A DNA stretch of 64,000 bases, taken from NCBI RefSeq assembly GCF_014647375.1, contig NZ_BMPB01000011.1:62001-126000 (forward strand), in the 5' to 3' direction. This document shows positions 25,015-34,310 of the stretch, one piece after another; the stretch's first letter is position 1; each line of letters begins with the position of its first letter. Made by a program: the position numbers and the translations under genes. Source of the DNA: Parabacteroides faecis. GTDB lineage: Bacteria; Bacteroidota; Bacteroidia; Bacteroidales; Tannerellaceae. The notes below the pieces were generated by a model. The model ran no database searches, was not told the origin of the DNA, and worked only from the letters and a program-made list of their open reading frames with translations.

Positions 25015-26258
25015 TTAATATAGATAGTAAGGAAAAGTGCTGTGGTTGCTGGGCTTGTGTACAACGCTGTCCAAAACATTGTATTACAATGGTAGAGGAT
25101 GATGAAGGTTTTCTTTATCCCAAAGTGGACTCATCGCTTTGTATTGATTGTAGTTTATGTGAAAAGGTTTGCCCTGTAATTAATCAGGGGGAACCAAGAA
25201 TGCCGGAAGGAGTTTATGCTGCAAAGAATTTGAATGAAGAGGTTCGTATGGCTAGTTCTTCCGGGGGAATTTTTACGTTGTTAGCAGAAGAAGTAATAGC
25301 TAAGGGTGGTGTTGTTTTTGGTGCCAGATTCAATGAAGAGTGGGATGTAATCCATGATTATGTAGAAACGATAGAAGGTTTATCTGCTTTTCGGGGTTCT
25401 AAATATGTACAAAGTAGAGTGGGTAAATGTTATTCACAGGTAGAAGAGTTTTTGAAGAAAGATCGTAAGGTTCTATTTTCTGGTACTCCTTGTCAGATTG
25501 CGGGTTTGAAACGTTTCCTCAGGAAAGAATATGATAATCTCTTGATGGTGGATTTCGTTTGTCATGGCGTTCCGAGTCCGGGTGTATGGCGAGAATATCT
25601 GAAGGAGGAAACCGCACGCCAGTGCGGTGGAAAAAAATTAATTTTGTCTCACCCTATATCAAATGGCAGAGACGCTCGCATTGAGAGCATCTCGTTTAGA
25701 AACAAATGCCTAGGTTGGAAAAAATTCAGTTTTGTTCTCACTATCTCTGTGTCCAATAGACACGGAGAAAAAAAAATAGTTTTGCTTTCAGAACCTTTAA
25801 ACAAGAATATTTTCCTGCGAGGCTTCTTGGCAGATTTGTATTTACGTCCGAGTTGTCATGCTTGTCCGGCGAAGAGTTTGAAGAGTGGAAGTGATATTAC
25901 GATTGGGGATTTTTGGGGAATACAAAATGTGATGCCTGAGATAGATGACAATAAAGGCGTGAGCGTGGTGATGGTGAGTACGGAGAAAGGAAAGGAAATC
26001 TGGGGAGAAATTGCAACTATTAACTATGAGGTTACTTTTGATGATGTGGTTGCTGCAAATTCAGCCTTGATTCGTTCCGTGAACCTTAATCGATATCGGA
26101 ATATGTTTTATGGAAACCGGATGAATACGATAGAAATGCGGGTGGCAAGTTTGACAAGTATTTCCTTTTGCCAACGTTGCCATAGGTTGTTGTCTGTGAT
26201 TTTGCTAAGGTTGGGACATCTTGATAGATTGAAGGATAAATTGAAAAAAATATCATGA
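25011..26258 (+). CDS. Coenzyme F420 hydrogenase/dehydrogenase beta-subunit-like iron-sulfur protein
   Basis: 415 residues. Two ferredoxin clusters open the protein: C10, C13, C16, C20 and C44, C47, C50, C54, each C-x2-C-x2-C-x3-C, binding two [4Fe-4S] clusters. FrhB-like N- and C-terminal domains follow (MASSSGGIFTLLAEE, LFSGTPCQIAGLK, DFVCHGVPSPGVW, SDITIGDFWGI). Such proteins are frequent in Bacteroidetes capsule loci, nearly always beside a polysaccharide pyruvyl transferase, as here; they may reduce a sugar intermediate, but the reaction is not known. It overlaps both neighbours by 4 bases. Confidence 0.9.
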   Translation: MINIDSKEKCCGCWACVQRCPKHCITMVEDDEGFLYPKVDSSLCIDCSLCEKVCPVINQGEPRMPEGVYAAKNLNEEVRMASSSGGIFTLLAEEVIAKGGVVFGARFNEEWDVIHDYVETIEGLSAFRGSKYVQSRVGKCYSQVEEFLKKDRKVLFSGTPCQIAGLKRFLRKEYDNLLMVDFVCHGVPSPGVWREYLKEETARQCGGKKLILSHPISNGRDARIESISFRNKCLGWKKFSFVLTISVSNRHGEKKIVLLSEPLNKNIFLRGFLADLYLRPSCHACPAKSLKSGSDITIGDFWGIQNVMPEIDDNKGVSVVMVSTEKGKEIWGEIATINYEVTFDDVVAANSALIRSVNLNRYRNMFYGNRMNTIEMRVASLTSISFCQRCHRLLSVILLRLGHLDRLKDKLKKIS

Positions 26259-27391
26259 AGATTGGTATTATTACACAACCGTTAGGTTTCAATTATGGAG
26301 GATTGCTGCAAAATTATGCGTTACAAACCGTATTACGCCGTATAGGGCATGAGGTCGTTACCATGGATCAACCGAATTGCCAGATCGGATTGTTTCAGTT
26401 GTTAGCCTCTGCAGTTAAGACTTTTTTACTGAAATTGATTGGAAAAGGAAAGGGACGACGTTATCCGTTTGTGGCGAAACCAAGTCAAATAAAGCACATT
26501 GCAAGGTATACCGATTCTTTTATTGACAAATATCTAGTGCATTCTACGAAGATGATTGATGCTAATGAGTCTGCCTGTTATGTGCGAGAAAATCATATAG
26601 AGGCATTCGTGGTGGGTAGTGATCAAGTGTGGCGGCCTAAGTATAACGTGGACATATACCATTCATTTCTTGATTTTACCAGAGGGATGGATGTGCGGAG
26701 AGTAGCGTATGCGGCTTCTTTTGGTGTGGATACGTGGGAGTATTCTTCCCGGGAAACAGATTGTTGCAGGCAATTAGTCCAAACTTTTCAAGCTGTATCG
26801 GTACGTGAGGAGTCTGGTGTAACGCTATGTTCAAAATACTTGGGCGTGAAGGCTATCCCTGTACTTGATCCGACCATGCTTCTTGACAAAGAAGATTACG
26901 AGTTTTTAGTGGAACAGGAGAATGAATCTTCATGTGATGGAAATATGCTTTGTTACATATTGGATAAGAATGAAACGAAGAATCGGATAGTAAATGAGGT
27001 GGCGGAATACTTACATTTATCTCCTTTCACTGTAATGCCGATTCAACCTTTGAATGGAGAGACGATGAAAAATATCAATCAATGTGTGTTCCCTCCGGTG
27101 ACCAAATGGCTGAGGGGATTTATGGATGCCAGTTTCGTTGTGTGTGATAGTTTTCATGGCGCAGTGTTCAGTATAATTTTTAATAAACCTTTCTTGGTGA
27201 TAGCTAATCAGGGGCGTGGGATGGCTCGTTTTTATTCCTTATTACGTATGTATGGTCTAGAGGGTCGATTAGTTACTGATGATATGGATCTCTCCTTGCT
27301 TGAGAAGCCTATCGATTGGATCGTTGTGAATAGAAAAAGAGAGGAGATGAAAGATATCTCTTTGGCTTTTTTACGGGAAAATTTGAAATAG
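26255..27391 (+). CDS. Polysaccharide pyruvyl transferase family protein
   Basis: 378 residues of the CsaB/WcaK-type family, which adds pyruvate ketals to sugars using phosphoenolpyruvate. The start MKIGIITQPLGFNYGGLLQNYALQTVLRR has the typical N-G-G/N-x-L-Q-x-Y-A-L-Q pattern; VGSDQVWRP near residue 127, YAASFG near residue 152 and VCDSFHGAVFSIIFNKPF near residue 297 are family landmarks, with the histidine of DSFHG likely catalytic. The ATGA overlap with the FrhB-like gene points to a joint step. It would give the capsule an acidic pyruvate substituent. Confidence 0.9.
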   Translation: MKIGIITQPLGFNYGGLLQNYALQTVLRRIGHEVVTMDQPNCQIGLFQLLASAVKTFLLKLIGKGKGRRYPFVAKPSQIKHIARYTDSFIDKYLVHSTKMIDANESACYVRENHIEAFVVGSDQVWRPKYNVDIYHSFLDFTRGMDVRRVAYAASFGVDTWEYSSRETDCCRQLVQTFQAVSVREESGVTLCSKYLGVKAIPVLDPTMLLDKEDYEFLVEQENESSCDGNMLCYILDKNETKNRIVNEVAEYLHLSPFTVMPIQPLNGETMKNINQCVFPPVTKWLRGFMDASFVVCDSFHGAVFSIIFNKPFLVIANQGRGMARFYSLLRMYGLEGRLVTDDMDLSLLEKPIDWIVVNRKREEMKDISLAFLRENLK

Positions 27392-27401
27392 ATTAGTTAT
27401 T

Positions 27402-28367
27402 ATGCTTGAAAATCCTAAAGTGTCAGTCATAGTTCCTGTCTATAAGGCAGAAGCTTATTTATATCGTTGTGTGGATAGTCTGTTGGTGCAGACCTTCACT
27501 AATTTTGAGATATTACTGATAGATGATGGTAGTCCAGACCGTAGTGGAGAAATCTGCGATGAATACGCAAGAAAGGATACTCGTGTACGGGTATTCCATA
27601 AGGAGAATGGTGGAGTGTCTAGTGCTCGGCAATGTGGTTTGGATAACGCTGTTGGCGAATACACCATACATGCTGATCCTGACGATTGGGTTGAACCGGA
27701 TATGTTGGAGGAACTGTATATAAAAGCAATAGAATCTGGTGCAGATATGTTGATATGTGATTTCTTTGTAAATGCAGGTAATAAACAAATATATTGTAAT
27801 CAAAAACCGACAGTTTTGGATCATGAAAGAGTTATGTGTGAACTTTTCCAGCATTTGCATGGAAGCTGCTGTAATAAACTAATAAAGAGAGCCTGCTATA
27901 ATATCTATAATGTGAAATTTCCTGAAAATTTTTCTTTTTGTGAAGATCTTTATACAAACGTCTCATTATTGAAAAATAACATAAAGATCGCATATATTTC
28001 GAACGCTTATTATCATTATGTACAGGATATAAATCTCAATTCAATAGTAAAGACATATAGTATTCATGATTTTGAATATTGCAAAATGCTATTGAAAAAG
28101 TTTTCAAAACTGACAAGTGGGACATCTTGTTTTGATCTATGTGTATGCAATATGTCTTATTTGATAGTTAGTAGAGCGTTTAAAGCAAATATTTTTACGT
28201 CTGTAGAGTTTAAAAATAAATGTGGTAAGTATAGAAAAAATATGTTAGCATATGAATGCCGGAATAGTCTTTTTATGTATGCATTAAATTTATCATGTAT
28301 CGGGTATTATAAAATTGTTTATTCATTTTTTGTGATAATAAAAAAAATATATAAAGTGTTAATATGA
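27402..28367 (+). CDS. Family 2 glycosyltransferase
   Basis: 321 residues. The GT-A fold is clear: VSVIVPVYKAEAYL at 7-20, the nucleotide-sugar contact D41-D42-G-S, and the metal-binding D92-P-D94-D95-W. It transfers a sugar from a nucleotide donor to the growing lipid-linked unit on the cytoplasmic face. GC content drops abruptly within this gene: the N-terminal half resembles the preceding genes while the C-terminal half (from about 27760) is AT-rich like the genes that follow. Acceptor and donor are not predictable by eye. Confidence 0.9.
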   Translation: MLENPKVSVIVPVYKAEAYLYRCVDSLLVQTFTNFEILLIDDGSPDRSGEICDEYARKDTRVRVFHKENGGVSSARQCGLDNAVGEYTIHADPDDWVEPDMLEELYIKAIESGADMLICDFFVNAGNKQIYCNQKPTVLDHERVMCELFQHLHGSCCNKLIKRACYNIYNVKFPENFSFCEDLYTNVSLLKNNIKIAYISNAYYHYVQDINLNSIVKTYSIHDFEYCKMLLKKFSKLTSGTSCFDLCVCNMSYLIVSRAFKANIFTSVEFKNKCGKYRKNMLAYECRNSLFMYALNLSCIGYYKIVYSFFVIIKKIYKVLI

Positions 28368-28433
28368 TAAGTGATATGGATGATATTTAATTAATATATT
28401 ATTATTTTATCAGTATATATAGTAGATATTTTT

Positions 28434-29597
28434 ATGATACTTTTACAGACAATATTGGTTTATTTATGTTTGACATTTATGATGATTGTAACATCTAATT
28501 TAGCTGTACATAGTCATAAAAAATGGATGATTATTATTCCTGTATTATTGTTTTCAATTATATTTGGAATGCGTTATGGAGTTGGAATAGATTATTATGC
28601 ATATTTGGATATATTTAAATATGGTAATAATTCTTATTATGGAGATTTTGAGCCTGCATTTATGTTTATAATATCTTTGTCTCATTATTTTAATATAGGT
28701 TCTTTTGGATATTTTTTTATTTTAGCTTTCATCCAGATTTTATTTTTATACTTATCGTTTATAAAACATAGATTTGTTTTGCCTTTTTTGCCTGTTGTTT
28801 TAATATTTACAGGAATAGCAATGACTGGTTTTATGAATTCAATACGCCAAACTATAGCATTTTGTATATTCGTTTTTTCAATACATTATATATCTAACAA
28901 AAAACTAATTTCTTATTGTGCATTGATAGTATTATCTTCTTTATTTCATCGATCTGCATTAATTTTGTTTCCTCTTTATTTTTTATGGTATAATAAAGAT
29001 CAATGGTTTAGTGACATAAACAAGCAAGTAGTACTTGTTTTAATTTCATTTATTACGGCAAATATAATTTCTTTGCAACAAATTGTAGAATATTTTGATC
29101 TATTGATAGAGTGGTTGGGATATTCTCGTTATTTAGATAATCATGGTGATAAAATGTATAATGAGTCATCTATTGGATTGGGATATATAATGATTTTGTT
29201 TATTTACTTGTTAATTATTTCCAATAGTAAAAAGATGAAATTAATGTTTGCAGATAAAACATTTAATATAATGTATGATCTTTTTATAATAGGAGTGCTT
29301 TGTGAATTTCTTTTTCACAGTAGTCAAATGATGATGCGAATTACGTATTATTTTAATGGTTTTAAAATAATATTGATGACTTATGCATTATTTTATTTTT
29401 ATAAGCAACGATTTTCTAATGGCATATGTTTTGCTAGATTTGTTGTTGTATCATTGATTTTTATCTTGTTTTTTATCAGAATAATTCTTTTCTCAGAAAC
29501 AAATACAGTACAGTATGTTTTTAGTTTTCAAAAAGAATGGCATTCTATAAAAGATGCTCAACATACTAATATGATTCGAATTTTAAAAGCAAATTGA
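28434..29597 (+). CDS. EpsG-type polysaccharide polymerase (Wzy)
   Basis: Polytopic membrane protein of 387 residues with about ten hydrophobic segments. IFGMRYGVGIDYYAY near residue 43, the NSIRQTIAFCIFVFSI stretch near residue 137 and LFHRSALILFP near residue 168 follow the EpsG-family pattern, so it is the likely polymerase joining repeat units in the periplasm. It is among the most AT-rich genes of the window: line 28441-28500 has 13 G or C in 60 bases. A 66-base AT-rich gap separates it from the previous gene; it ends 1 base before the next. Confidence 0.85.
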   Translation: MILLQTILVYLCLTFMMIVTSNLAVHSHKKWMIIIPVLLFSIIFGMRYGVGIDYYAYLDIFKYGNNSYYGDFEPAFMFIISLSHYFNIGSFGYFFILAFIQILFLYLSFIKHRFVLPFLPVVLIFTGIAMTGFMNSIRQTIAFCIFVFSIHYISNKKLISYCALIVLSSLFHRSALILFPLYFLWYNKDQWFSDINKQVVLVLISFITANIISLQQIVEYFDLLIEWLGYSRYLDNHGDKMYNESSIGLGYIMILFIYLLIISNSKKMKLMFADKTFNIMYDLFIIGVLCEFLFHSSQMMMRITYYFNGFKIILMTYALFYFYKQRFSNGICFARFVVVSLIFILFFIRIILFSETNTVQYVFSFQKEWHSIKDAQHTNMIRILKAN

Positions 29598-29598
29598 T

Positions 29599-30333
29599 AT
29601 GATACCTAAGATTATTCATTATTGTTGGTTTGGAAATAATCCATTGCCTACATTAGCGATAAAATGTATAGCTTCATGGAAAAAGTATCTTCCAGATTAT
29701 GAAATAAAAGAATGGAATGAGGAGAATTTTGATATAAATATTATTCAATATGTAAAAGAAGCCTATAACGCTAAAAAGTATGCATTTGTAAGTGATTATG
29801 CACGTTTTTGGATTTTATATAATTATGGTGGACTTTATTTTGATACAGATGTAGAAATTATTCGTCCTATGGATGAGATTATTATTCGTGGTTCGTTTAT
29901 GGGATGTGAATACGATGGGAAACCTGGAAGAGGAATGCCTTTAGTTGCTCCTGGTCTTGGTCTTGGAGCAATAAAAGAACTTGCCTTTTATAGGGAAATA
30001 TTGAGATTATATGATGGAATGAAATTTATTAATGATGATGGAACTTGTAATTTAACAACAATTGTAAAATATACAACACAAGTATTATGCAAATATGGAT
30101 TAAAAGATATTTCTGGTATACAGGAAGTATCTTCAATTATTATATATCCGCAAGAGTTTTTTTGTCCTTTGCATGGAAGTCAAGTGAAATTTACAAAGAA
30201 TACATATACAATACATCATTATATGGGGTCATGGGTAAAACAAGGTATTAGGAAGAAAATTATATTTATTATACATAATCTTATTTGCCAATATTATAAA
30301 ATGAAAATTGCAATATTTCGAACTTTTTTATAG
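29599..30333 (+). CDS. GT32-type glycosyltransferase
   Basis: 244 residues of the family with the DXD sugar-binding region. MIPKIIHYCWFG at the start, the YAFVSDYARFWILYNYGGLYFDTDVE stretch with the metal-binding D82-T-D84, and GCEYDG near residue 111 are typical. It transfers a hexose or N-acetylhexosamine from a nucleotide sugar. AT-rich like its neighbours. Confidence 0.9.
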   Translation: MIPKIIHYCWFGNNPLPTLAIKCIASWKKYLPDYEIKEWNEENFDINIIQYVKEAYNAKKYAFVSDYARFWILYNYGGLYFDTDVEIIRPMDEIIIRGSFMGCEYDGKPGRGMPLVAPGLGLGAIKELAFYREILRLYDGMKFINDDGTCNLTTIVKYTTQVLCKYGLKDISGIQEVSSIIIYPQEFFCPLHGSQVKFTKNTYTIHHYMGSWVKQGIRKKIIFIIHNLICQYYKMKIAIFRTFL

Positions 30334-30351
30334 TAGATAATAATTTGTATT

Positions 30352-31317
30352 ATGTATAAGAAAAATGAATTACTTATTATTGGTAGAAAACCAATATTAA
30401 TAGGGGGAGTTACTATTCATGTAAGTCGATTAATTTCTTTGCTGGATAAAGTGAATGTATTGTATGATTTTTATGATTTAAATATATTTAATGTGTATAG
30501 TTTTATTAATGTCATTAAAATAACAAAATATGCACATTTGCATTCATCTTCTCCTTTGTTTCGATTTTTTTTTGTTCTTATTTGCAAAATATTTAATACG
30601 AAATCTATAATTACATATCATGGTGATTTAGGACGATTTTCTTCTTTTTATAATTTGATAGACTATCTTTCTGTTCGATTGGTGGATATACCTATTGTTA
30701 TAAATAAGAAAAGTTATTTTAGAGCAATTATGTATAATAATGAAACAATTTGTATGAGTGCTTATATTCCAAATATGTATGTTGAAACTTTAGATGTATC
30801 GATTTTGAATAAGATAAATGAGTTGAGAAAATGTGTAAATTTTCTTGTTTGTACTAATGCTTCTAGCTATGCTTTGGATAAATATGGTAAAGAAATTTAT
30901 GGTGTCAAAATTTTGGTGGATTTATTCAGAAAACATCCTGACTGGGGATTGATTATATCTGATCCTTCTGGTGGTTATTCTAAATTGTTATGCAATTTAG
31001 AAAAAAATATCTTAGTGATAAGTAAACCTCATAGTTTTATTCCAGTTTTAGAGAAATCGGATTGTTTTGTAAGATATACGTCAACAGATGGTGATAGCCT
31101 TTCTATACATGAAGCTTTAAACTGTGGTGTACATGTCGTTGCTACAAATGTTGTAGACAGACCTGAAAATGTTTATCAGGTTCTCCATGGAGATATAGAT
31201 CAATTAACTTCTTTATTTCAACACTTGGAACTTGAAGGTGTTAAACCGAAGTGTGAAATTGATGATTTACTTGAGATTGATATTTTGAAATTTTATAAAA
31301 AAACTATTTTTAGATAA
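30352..31317 (+). CDS. GT4-like glycosyltransferase, divergent
   Basis: 321 residues, GT-B type by its C-terminal half: FVRYTSTDGDSLSIHEALNCGVHVVATNVVDRPE around residues 240-275 has the order D-x-x-S-x-x-x-E-A-L and G-x-x-V-V-A-T of family 4 enzymes. The N-terminal GGVTIHVSRL near residue 23 fits the acceptor domain. It is somewhat short for the family and very AT-rich. A non-enzymatic relative cannot be excluded. The 170 bases after it (31318-31487) are AT-rich with no gene or clear signal. Confidence 0.75.
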   Translation: MYKKNELLIIGRKPILIGGVTIHVSRLISLLDKVNVLYDFYDLNIFNVYSFINVIKITKYAHLHSSSPLFRFFFVLICKIFNTKSIITYHGDLGRFSSFYNLIDYLSVRLVDIPIVINKKSYFRAIMYNNETICMSAYIPNMYVETLDVSILNKINELRKCVNFLVCTNASSYALDKYGKEIYGVKILVDLFRKHPDWGLIISDPSGGYSKLLCNLEKNILVISKPHSFIPVLEKSDCFVRYTSTDGDSLSIHEALNCGVHVVATNVVDRPENVYQVLHGDIDQLTSLFQHLELEGVKPKCEIDDLLEIDILKFYKKTIFR

Positions 31318-31487
31318 TAACACAAATAATTTAATATCTTAAGTTGAATTTTACTATGTTGTAGCAAGTTTTCTTATTTGCTGATTCATTGATCTCTATT
31401 AATAGCATTATAAATACAACAAAAGTATCTTTTACTTATATGATAATTCTTGAAGAAAATTGTTAGGTATAAATCGATTAACTATAA

Positions 31488-33074
31488 ATGGATTTAGGTA
31501 GATATTATTATACTCTTCGTTATTTAAAGTTCTGTCAACTTTTTTATCAGGTGATATACCGGATAAGAAAATTGATCAGACATTACATCGGATTTAGATA
31601 CCCCTTGTTACTACATCAAAAAGGAATTTCATTATCTTTTTATTCTTTTATTTCTAAAAATAACAGTTTATATAAAGATGATATTTTCTGTTTTTTAAAT
31701 CAGACATCAAAGTTTATTCATTGGAATGATGAGAAATATGGGAAACTGTGGTCTTATAATCTAAATTATATGGACTTTCTTCATCAGGATAACTCTTCTT
31801 TGGAAATTGGACGTTACTGGATCAATAGATTTATAAATGAGATAAAATTAAACAGAAATGGTTTGGAACCTTATCCAATTGCTTTGCGAGGCATTAATTG
31901 GATTAAATTTATCTCTCTGAATTATTCGAATATTTCATTGGAAGAGAAAAAAATATGGGATGCCTCGCTATATGCCCAATATAAAATTCTGCAGGATAAT
32001 TTGGAATACCATTTATTGGGAAATCATTTGTTAGAGGATTCTTTTTCTTTGTTATGGGCTGCCTTGTATTTTGAAGATAAATTAATTTATAGACAAGCGG
32101 AGCAATTGTTATTCAAAGAACTGGAGGAGCAAATTCTGCCTGATGGAGCTCATTATGAATTAAGCCCAATGTATCACGAGATTCTTTTGGATCGTTTATT
32201 AGATTGTATCAATATTAGTAAAAATAATCATCGGTTTGATAAGCAAATATTACTTACAAATTGGTTGGAGGAGAAGGCTGTTTTAATGTTAGGATGGCTG
32301 GAGGCAATCATATTTAGGGATGGTTCAATACCGTTGTTTAACGATGCGGCAAATGGAATAGCTCCTACATCAAATGAAATATTCGCTTATGCGCAGCGAT
32401 TAGGTTTAGTTTGGGTAAAGATCCCTCTAAAAGAATCTGGTTATCGTAAATTTTCATCTTCCCGAATAGAATTGACTATGGATGTTGGTATGATTGGACC
32501 GGATTATATTCCAGGTCATGCTCATGCTGATACATTTAATTATGAACTTCGGATAGATGGTAAGCCTTTTATTGTTGATACGGGAATCTCAACGTATAAT
32601 AAAAATAAACGGCGGCAATATGAACGGGAAACAAGAGCTCATAATACAGTGACATTAGAGGATATGAGTTCTAGTCAAGTTTGGGGAGGATTTCGAGTTG
32701 CAAAGCGTGCTACTATAATTCTTTTAGTTGAAGAGGAAGATAAAGTGAGGGCTATTCATAATGGATATGAGGATTTAGGTGTTAAACATGAAAGAATATT
32801 CCGTAAAACAGGAGATTGCATAATAATCAGTGATAGCTTATTAGCCAGTACATCTATTCAAGGAATAAATATCATAATTTTTAGTCCTTCTGTACAAATT
32901 CTGTCGGTAGAGAATAATTTGGTTTATACAAATCAGGGGAGAATATTAATGAATGGAGTTGACTGTATTCGGTTAGAAGAGTGTGAGGTATCCAATTCTT
33001 ACAATGTCCGTCTGAGTACACATAAGATCTGCTGTTTATTTACTTCTCATATGGAGTATTTTATATATTTATAG
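31488..33074 (+). CDS. Heparinase II/III-like protein of a capsule locus
   Basis: 528 residues. The N-terminal half is an alpha-helical toroid-like domain (RYWINRFINEI, YPIALRGINWIKF, NHLLEDSFSLLWAALYF), and the C-terminal half holds the heparinase II/III beta-sheet domain: PGHAHADTFNYELRIDG near residue 341, FIVDTGISTYN, and RRQYERETRAHNTVTLEDMSSSQVWG. Members in capsule clusters lack a signal peptide, as does this one, so it may act on the glycan during synthesis rather than degrade external heparin. The histidine/tyrosine-bearing stretches of lyases are present, so a trimming or epimerising role remains open. Confidence 0.85.
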   Translation: MDLGRYYYTLRYLKFCQLFYQVIYRIRKLIRHYIGFRYPLLLHQKGISLSFYSFISKNNSLYKDDIFCFLNQTSKFIHWNDEKYGKLWSYNLNYMDFLHQDNSSLEIGRYWINRFINEIKLNRNGLEPYPIALRGINWIKFISLNYSNISLEEKKIWDASLYAQYKILQDNLEYHLLGNHLLEDSFSLLWAALYFEDKLIYRQAEQLLFKELEEQILPDGAHYELSPMYHEILLDRLLDCINISKNNHRFDKQILLTNWLEEKAVLMLGWLEAIIFRDGSIPLFNDAANGIAPTSNEIFAYAQRLGLVWVKIPLKESGYRKFSSSRIELTMDVGMIGPDYIPGHAHADTFNYELRIDGKPFIVDTGISTYNKNKRRQYERETRAHNTVTLEDMSSSQVWGGFRVAKRATIILLVEEEDKVRAIHNGYEDLGVKHERIFRKTGDCIIISDSLLASTSIQGINIIIFSPSVQILSVENNLVYTNQGRILMNGVDCIRLEECEVSNSYNVRLSTHKICCLFTSHMEYFIYL

Positions 33075-33083
33075 TACATTGTA

Positions 33084-34304
33084 ATGAAAATTCTTTTTTT
33101 AACGGATAATTTTCCTCCAGAAGTAAATGCTCCGGCAACTCGAACGTTTGAACATTGTAGACAGTGGGTTCTGGATGGAATAGATGTTACAGTAATAACC
33201 TGTTTCCCTAATTTCCCTCAGGGAAAAGTTTATAGAGGATATAAAAATAAGTTTTGTCAAAGTGAGATAATAGACGGCATACATATTATTCGTGTTTGGA
33301 CTTATATAACAGCTAATAAGGGATTTGTAAAACGGACATTAGATTATATAAGTTTCTCTGTTTCTGCTTTCATTACCGGATTATTTCAAAAAACGGATTT
33401 GATTATTGCTACTTCCCCTCAGTTTTTCACAGCTTTGGCGGGACGAACATTGTCTTTCTGGAAAGGAAAGCCCTGGATAATGGAAGTCCGTGATCTATGG
33501 CCTGAATCTATTAAGACAGTGGGAGCAATGAATGACAATATCTTGATTCGATATTTTGAATGGCAGGAAAAACGTTGTTATCATTCCGCTCAAAAAATCA
33601 TAGTAGTGACAGATTCTTTTAAACAAAAGCTGGTAGAAAGAGGTATTGATTCGTCAAAAATAGAAGTTGTAAAAAACGGAGTGAACCGATCTCTTTTTGT
33701 TCCTGAGGTTAAAGATCTGCAGTTGTTGAATGAATTAGGTTTACAAAATAAAAAGATTATCGGCTACATCGGTACACATGGGATGGCACATAAATTGGAT
33801 TTCATTCTGCAATGTGCTAAAAAGATGGAAGGAAAGAATAATTATCATTTTATTTTTCTTGGAGATGGAGCTGAAAAGCGCAACCTATTGGATTTGAAGG
33901 AAAAAATGAACCTCAAAAATGTGACAATGCTTGATTCTGTGTTTAAGTTAGAAGTAAAAAGGTATATTTCTATTTTGGATATTGCTTTGATAAATTTGCG
34001 GAAATCGGAACTGTTTACGACTGTTATTCCTTCCAAGATATTTGAAAATGCAGGTATGGAAATCCCTATTTTAATGGGAGTGAATGGTGAGGCTCGCGAG
34101 ATTATTGAGTCTTATCATGCCGGTTTATGTTTCGAGCCAGAGTCTGAAATTGATTTTTGTGAAAAGTTGGACTTATTGTTGACGGATAAAAACTTATACA
34201 ACGAATGTAAAGAGGGGTGTAGGAAATTATCCTTGGACTTTGATCGTAATTTGTTGGCAAACAAAATGCTTCAAATAATTACAAAAATAAATGGTGAAAA
34301 ATAA
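33084..34304 (+). CDS. GT4 glycosyltransferase, WbuB-like
   Basis: 406 residues with the GT-B organisation. FLTDNFPPEVNAPATRTFEHCRQW at the start, MEVRDLWPESIKTVGAM near residue 134 and GYIGTHGMAHKLDF near residue 228 match the WbuB type, known as an aminodeoxyhexose (FucNAc) transferase in O-antigen synthesis. The C-terminal NAGMEIPILMGVNGEAREIIE stretch carries the nucleotide-binding glutamate pattern. It precedes wecB by 6 bases. The donor sugar is inferred only from the resemblance. Confidence 0.88.
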   Translation: MKILFLTDNFPPEVNAPATRTFEHCRQWVLDGIDVTVITCFPNFPQGKVYRGYKNKFCQSEIIDGIHIIRVWTYITANKGFVKRTLDYISFSVSAFITGLFQKTDLIIATSPQFFTALAGRTLSFWKGKPWIMEVRDLWPESIKTVGAMNDNILIRYFEWQEKRCYHSAQKIIVVTDSFKQKLVERGIDSSKIEVVKNGVNRSLFVPEVKDLQLLNELGLQNKKIIGYIGTHGMAHKLDFILQCAKKMEGKNNYHFIFLGDGAEKRNLLDLKEKMNLKNVTMLDSVFKLEVKRYISILDIALINLRKSELFTTVIPSKIFENAGMEIPILMGVNGEAREIIESYHAGLCFEPESEIDFCEKLDLLLTDKNLYNECKEGCRKLSLDFDRNLLANKMLQIITKINGEK

Positions 34305-34310
34305 TTTTCA

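Noticed and set aside
25746-25775. Inverted repeat CTCTGTGTC/GACACGGAG followed by A residues inside the FrhB-like gene
   Set aside because: Inside an intact reading frame and not at a gene boundary; no terminator function supported.
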